A stretch of 7,419 nt of DNA from Patescibacteria group bacterium (GTDB taxonomy: Bacteria > Patescibacteriota > Patescibacteriia > XYB2-FULL-38-15), in assembly GCA_018818855.1 (NCBI GenBank), contig JAHIRI010000081.1, positions 1 through 7,419 of the forward strand, given 5' to 3'. The translations under genes were made by a program, and so were the position numbers. Below the pieces are notes generated by a model. That model had not been told where the DNA came from. It made no database searches and saw nothing but the letters and a program-made list of their open reading frames with translations. Shown in pieces: positions 5,877-7,419 of the stretch (position 1 is the stretch's first letter; the number at the start of each line of letters is the position of its first letter).

Positions 5877-6710
5877 CTAGAGCTCCACCAGGACGCGGAA
5901 ACCAGTATGCGCGTTGCTATATTCCGGTCCGTTTGATTGCACGTTGGTCAGACCGCCGCAACCACTGTTGCCAACAATCAAACGGAAACCGTTTTCGCAG
6001 GCGTTCTCACACCACTCCCATGAATTGGTGGACGCGAGCCGCGGCAGATTTTTTTCGCCGCGGTCAAGATTCAGCCAACCCATGAGGTTAGCCAGGAAGT
6101 TCCACTCCTCGGCGGTCGGCAGGCGCGTGGCCTTTCGCGGGAAGCCGGTCGCTTTGGCAATCTTCGCAAGGAGTCCGCCGTCGTGCAGGTCGTCCCAAGA
6201 AACGCCAAAGCGGCTCCTGATATTCATGGCCTCAGCCAGGCGGTCCTCGTGGTAATCGCCCGACTGGCTGTTGGGCTTCCCGATCGTCTCCACTGCCACC
6301 CACTTGCCAGGTAGCAGTTTGCGGAAGATCTGCGCGGCCTTGAGGGACTGGTCCCAATTGGGCTTCACGAAGCTCGCGGGGTACTTGTCCTCGCCGATCG
6401 CCGGGACGAAAAAGAGGCGGAAAGTGAAACGCCGAAACGATCTCAACTGGCGTTCGGTGAACTTCGGCGCAGGTGGCACGACTACTTCCACGCCGAGGTC
6501 GCGGTAGACATTCTGCATCCAGACGCCCACGTCCACCATCTCGTCGTATCCATCCGAGACAACGGCGGAGCTGGAATCACGCCAAAAGTCCGGCTGCCGC
6601 AGAAACTCGGTCAAGTCCTCGGCCGAAATCGGATTGGGCGCATCGCCCCGGTTCCGATCGTGCAGTTCCCGGAGTTGCGCTGGTGCGTACGGCTTGATGA
6701 TTCTTCCCAT
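5877..6710 (-). CDS. Protein with FGE/C-type-lectin-like C-terminal domain, possible diversified protein
   Basis: The 277-residue protein has no signal peptide or membrane span. The N-terminal half (1-150), rich in charge and Trp/Phe, is not recognised. The C-terminal part resembles the formylglycine-generating enzyme (SUMF1-like) fold: RLPTAEEWNFLANL (196-209), NSWEWC (229-234), a Gly/Asn/Ser-rich stretch (247-269) and terminal GFRVLVEL (270-277). The canonical RGGSW block and the paired copper-binding cysteines of true FGE are absent, so enzymatic activity is unlikely. The fold and the variable-looking polar stretch just before GFRVL are like target proteins of diversity-generating retroelements, which are common in CPR, but no reverse transcriptase or template repeat is visible here. 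The ATG at 6710 is supported by AAGGAG six bases upstream and by an upstream promoter. The frame stays open to 6995, but that part overlaps the promoter and pth. The gene is clearly more GC-rich than its neighbours, suggesting horizontal origin. Confidence 0.75.
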   Translation of the reverse strand: MGRIIKPYAPAQLRELHDRNRGDAPNPISAEDLTEFLRQPDFWRDSSSAVVSDGYDEMVDVGVWMQNVYRDLGVEVVVPPAPKFTERQLRSFRRFTFRLFFVPAIGEDKYPASFVKPNWDQSLKAAQIFRKLLPGKWVAVETIGKPNSQSGDYHEDRLAEAMNIRSRFGVSWDDLHDGGLLAKIAKATGFPRKATRLPTAEEWNFLANLMGWLNLDRGEKNLPRLASTNSWEWCENACENGFRLIVGNSGCGGLTNVQSNGPEYSNAHTGFRVLVEL

Positions 6711-6716
6711 TTTCCT

Positions 6717-6722
6717 CTCCTT
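6717..6722 (-). promoter_or_regulatory. Shine-Dalgarno site of the FGE-like gene
   Basis: The minus strand has AAGGAG, six bases before ATG at 6710, followed by a second purine stretch AGGAAA. It fixes the start inside a much longer open frame. It is the only clear SD in the window, again unlike the neighbouring genes. Confidence 0.75.
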
Positions 6723-6796
6723 CGCCCATTCGCCTTTGTTCTGGCAATCCGCCGCGCGGCCTCGCCAAAACGCCTCGCTCCTGGGCAAAAGATTTT

Positions 6797-6863
6797 CCCG
6801 TCTTTCCGGACGGGCACGGCCTGCCTCGCCGGCAGGCGGGTTATCCCGAAACCATTTTCGGGA
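6797..6863. repeat. Three consecutive hairpins in the leader of the FGE-like gene
   Basis: The three hairpins are CCCGTC-TTTCCG-GACGGG (6797-6814), GCCTGCC-TCGCC-GGCAGGC (6819-6837) and TCCCGAAA-CCAT-TTTCGGGA (6844-6863). All have perfect stems of 6-8 bp and none has a T-run. They lie in the predicted 5' untranslated leader (about 150 nt) on the minus strand. The outermost begins almost exactly at the expected transcription start, as a 5'-capping stem would. Confidence 0.7.
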
Positions 6864-6870
6864 ATAGTTT

Positions 6871-6899
6871 ATACTATTATTAATTTGCGAAAAAGTCAA
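6871..6899 (-). promoter_or_regulatory. Promoter of the FGE-like gene
   Basis: On the minus strand the -35 is TTGACT (6899-6894), the spacer is 17 bases and the -10 is TAGTAT (6876-6871). Transcription would start near 6864. The -10 overlaps an inverted repeat AATAGT-TTAT-ACTATT (6863-6878), which could be an operator. The same stretch on the plus strand holds TATACT (6870-6875), a possible -10 for pth without a good -35. Confidence 0.6.
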
Positions 6900-6943
6900 G
6901 AATGGATTAAGATTGGAATAAGACAAATCAAAAAATAAATAAT

Positions 6944-7419
6944 ATGAAACTAGTCGTTGGGCTCGGTAACCCGGGCAAAGAATACAAAAACACAAGACAC
7001 AATATTGGTTTTGAGGTTGTTGAAAACCTGGCGGAGGCGCCGCTTAAGATGAATAAAAAATTCAACGCAGAAATTTCCGAAGGAAAAATCAACGGCGAAA
7101 AAATTATTTTGCTCCAGCCGCAAACTTTTATGAATAATTCTGGCCAATCAGTTGCCGCGGCGGCGCATTTTTATAAAATAAAACCTGCGGACATTTTGGT
7201 TATCCACGACGATATTGATTTGCCGCTTGGAAAAATTAGAATTAAAAAAGACGGCAGCTCGGGCGGCCATCGCGGAGTGGAATCAATCATCGCAACGCTT
7301 GGCTCAAAAAATTTTACCAGATTGAAAATCGGAGTCGCTCCGGAAAAAAGATCAAAAAATTTTAACGCGGCAAATTTTGTTTTAAAAAAATTCGCCAAAG
7401 CCGAAGAAAAAATTCTTGC
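6944..7419 (+). CDS. pth: Peptidyl-tRNA hydrolase (3' end outside window)
   Basis: The enzyme frees tRNA from peptidyl-tRNAs that drop off the ribosome. The window holds 158 codons of an expected 185-190. Visible family motifs are KLVVGLGNPGKEYKNTRHN (2-20) with catalytic H19 and substrate-binding N9, the QPQTFMNNSG block (about 61-70), HDDIDLPLGK with the catalytic-site Asp, and GSSGGHRGVESII. The ATG at 6944 begins right at the conserved N-terminus, so the start is firm. No SD is seen; the upstream bases are A/T only. Codon use is A-rich like hisS and der, unlike the neighbouring GC-rich gene, from which it diverges. Confidence 0.97.
   Translation, partial: MKLVVGLGNPGKEYKNTRHNIGFEVVENLAEAPLKMNKKFNAEISEGKINGEKIILLQPQTFMNNSGQSVAAAAHFYKIKPADILVIHDDIDLPLGKIRIKKDGSSGGHRGVESIIATLGSKNFTRLKIGVAPEKRSKNFNAANFVLKKFAKAEEKIL

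Noticed and set aside
5877..6710. True formylglycine-generating enzyme for sulfatases
   Set aside because: The RGGSW block and the paired copper-binding cysteines are missing and no sulfatase gene is nearby.
5914..6938. Plus-strand open frames across the GC-rich gene
   Set aside because: High GC leaves antisense frames open; the sense frame has the domain motifs, SD, promoter and terminator.
6711..6995. N-terminal extension of the FGE-like protein in the same open frame
   Set aside because: It would cross the promoter, the hairpins and the start of pth; the strong SD at 6717-6722 sets the start at 6710.

Overview
The window looks like a chromosomal piece of a Candidate Phyla Radiation (Patescibacteria, probably Parcubacteria-type) bacterium. 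This is inferred from the AT-rich, A-run-heavy genes, the near absence of Shine-Dalgarno sites, compact housekeeping genes, a stand-alone four-helix-bundle (S23-type) gene, and many small GC-rich palindromes between genes. No reading frame needs a reassigned stop codon.

Layout. On the minus strand, a transcription unit starts from a good promoter near 2717-2745. It reads a tRNA-Val(CAC) locus, lepB (signal peptidase I), a four-helix-bundle protein gene and hisS, which runs off the left edge. Diverging on the plus strand is a two-gene unit, an LCP (LytR-CpsA-Psr) cell-envelope gene followed 20 bases later by der (EngA), closed by a terminator at 5730-5759. Next is an island on the minus strand with visibly higher GC. 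It holds a gene for a protein with a formylglycine-generating-enzyme/C-type-lectin-like C-terminus, with its own promoter, a long hairpin-rich leader, the only clear SD site in the window and a strong terminator. Last, pth (peptidyl-tRNA hydrolase) starts on the plus strand and runs off the right edge.

The most striking part is 2427-2646. Here an apparently complete tRNA-Val(CAC) lies inside the D-loop of a second, decayed tRNA that also has anticodon CAC. The inner tRNA is bracketed by a perfect 13-bp inverted repeat. The T-loop of the outer tRNA is split by two adjacent 15-nt palindromes whose stems differ by a compensatory base-pair swap. The four-helix-bundle gene is likewise bracketed by a perfect 12-bp inverted repeat, and one copy supplies the last codons and stop of lepB. 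Together with the palindromes at 5786, 6797 and 6819, this suggests that small palindromic or inverted-repeat cassettes have been inserted repeatedly here.

The housekeeping genes cover translation (hisS, tRNA-Val, der in ribosome assembly, pth in peptidyl-tRNA recycling) and the cell envelope (lepB, LCP protein). The GC-rich gene is the accessory element. It may be a target of a diversity-generating retroelement, but no reverse transcriptase or template repeat is visible in the window.
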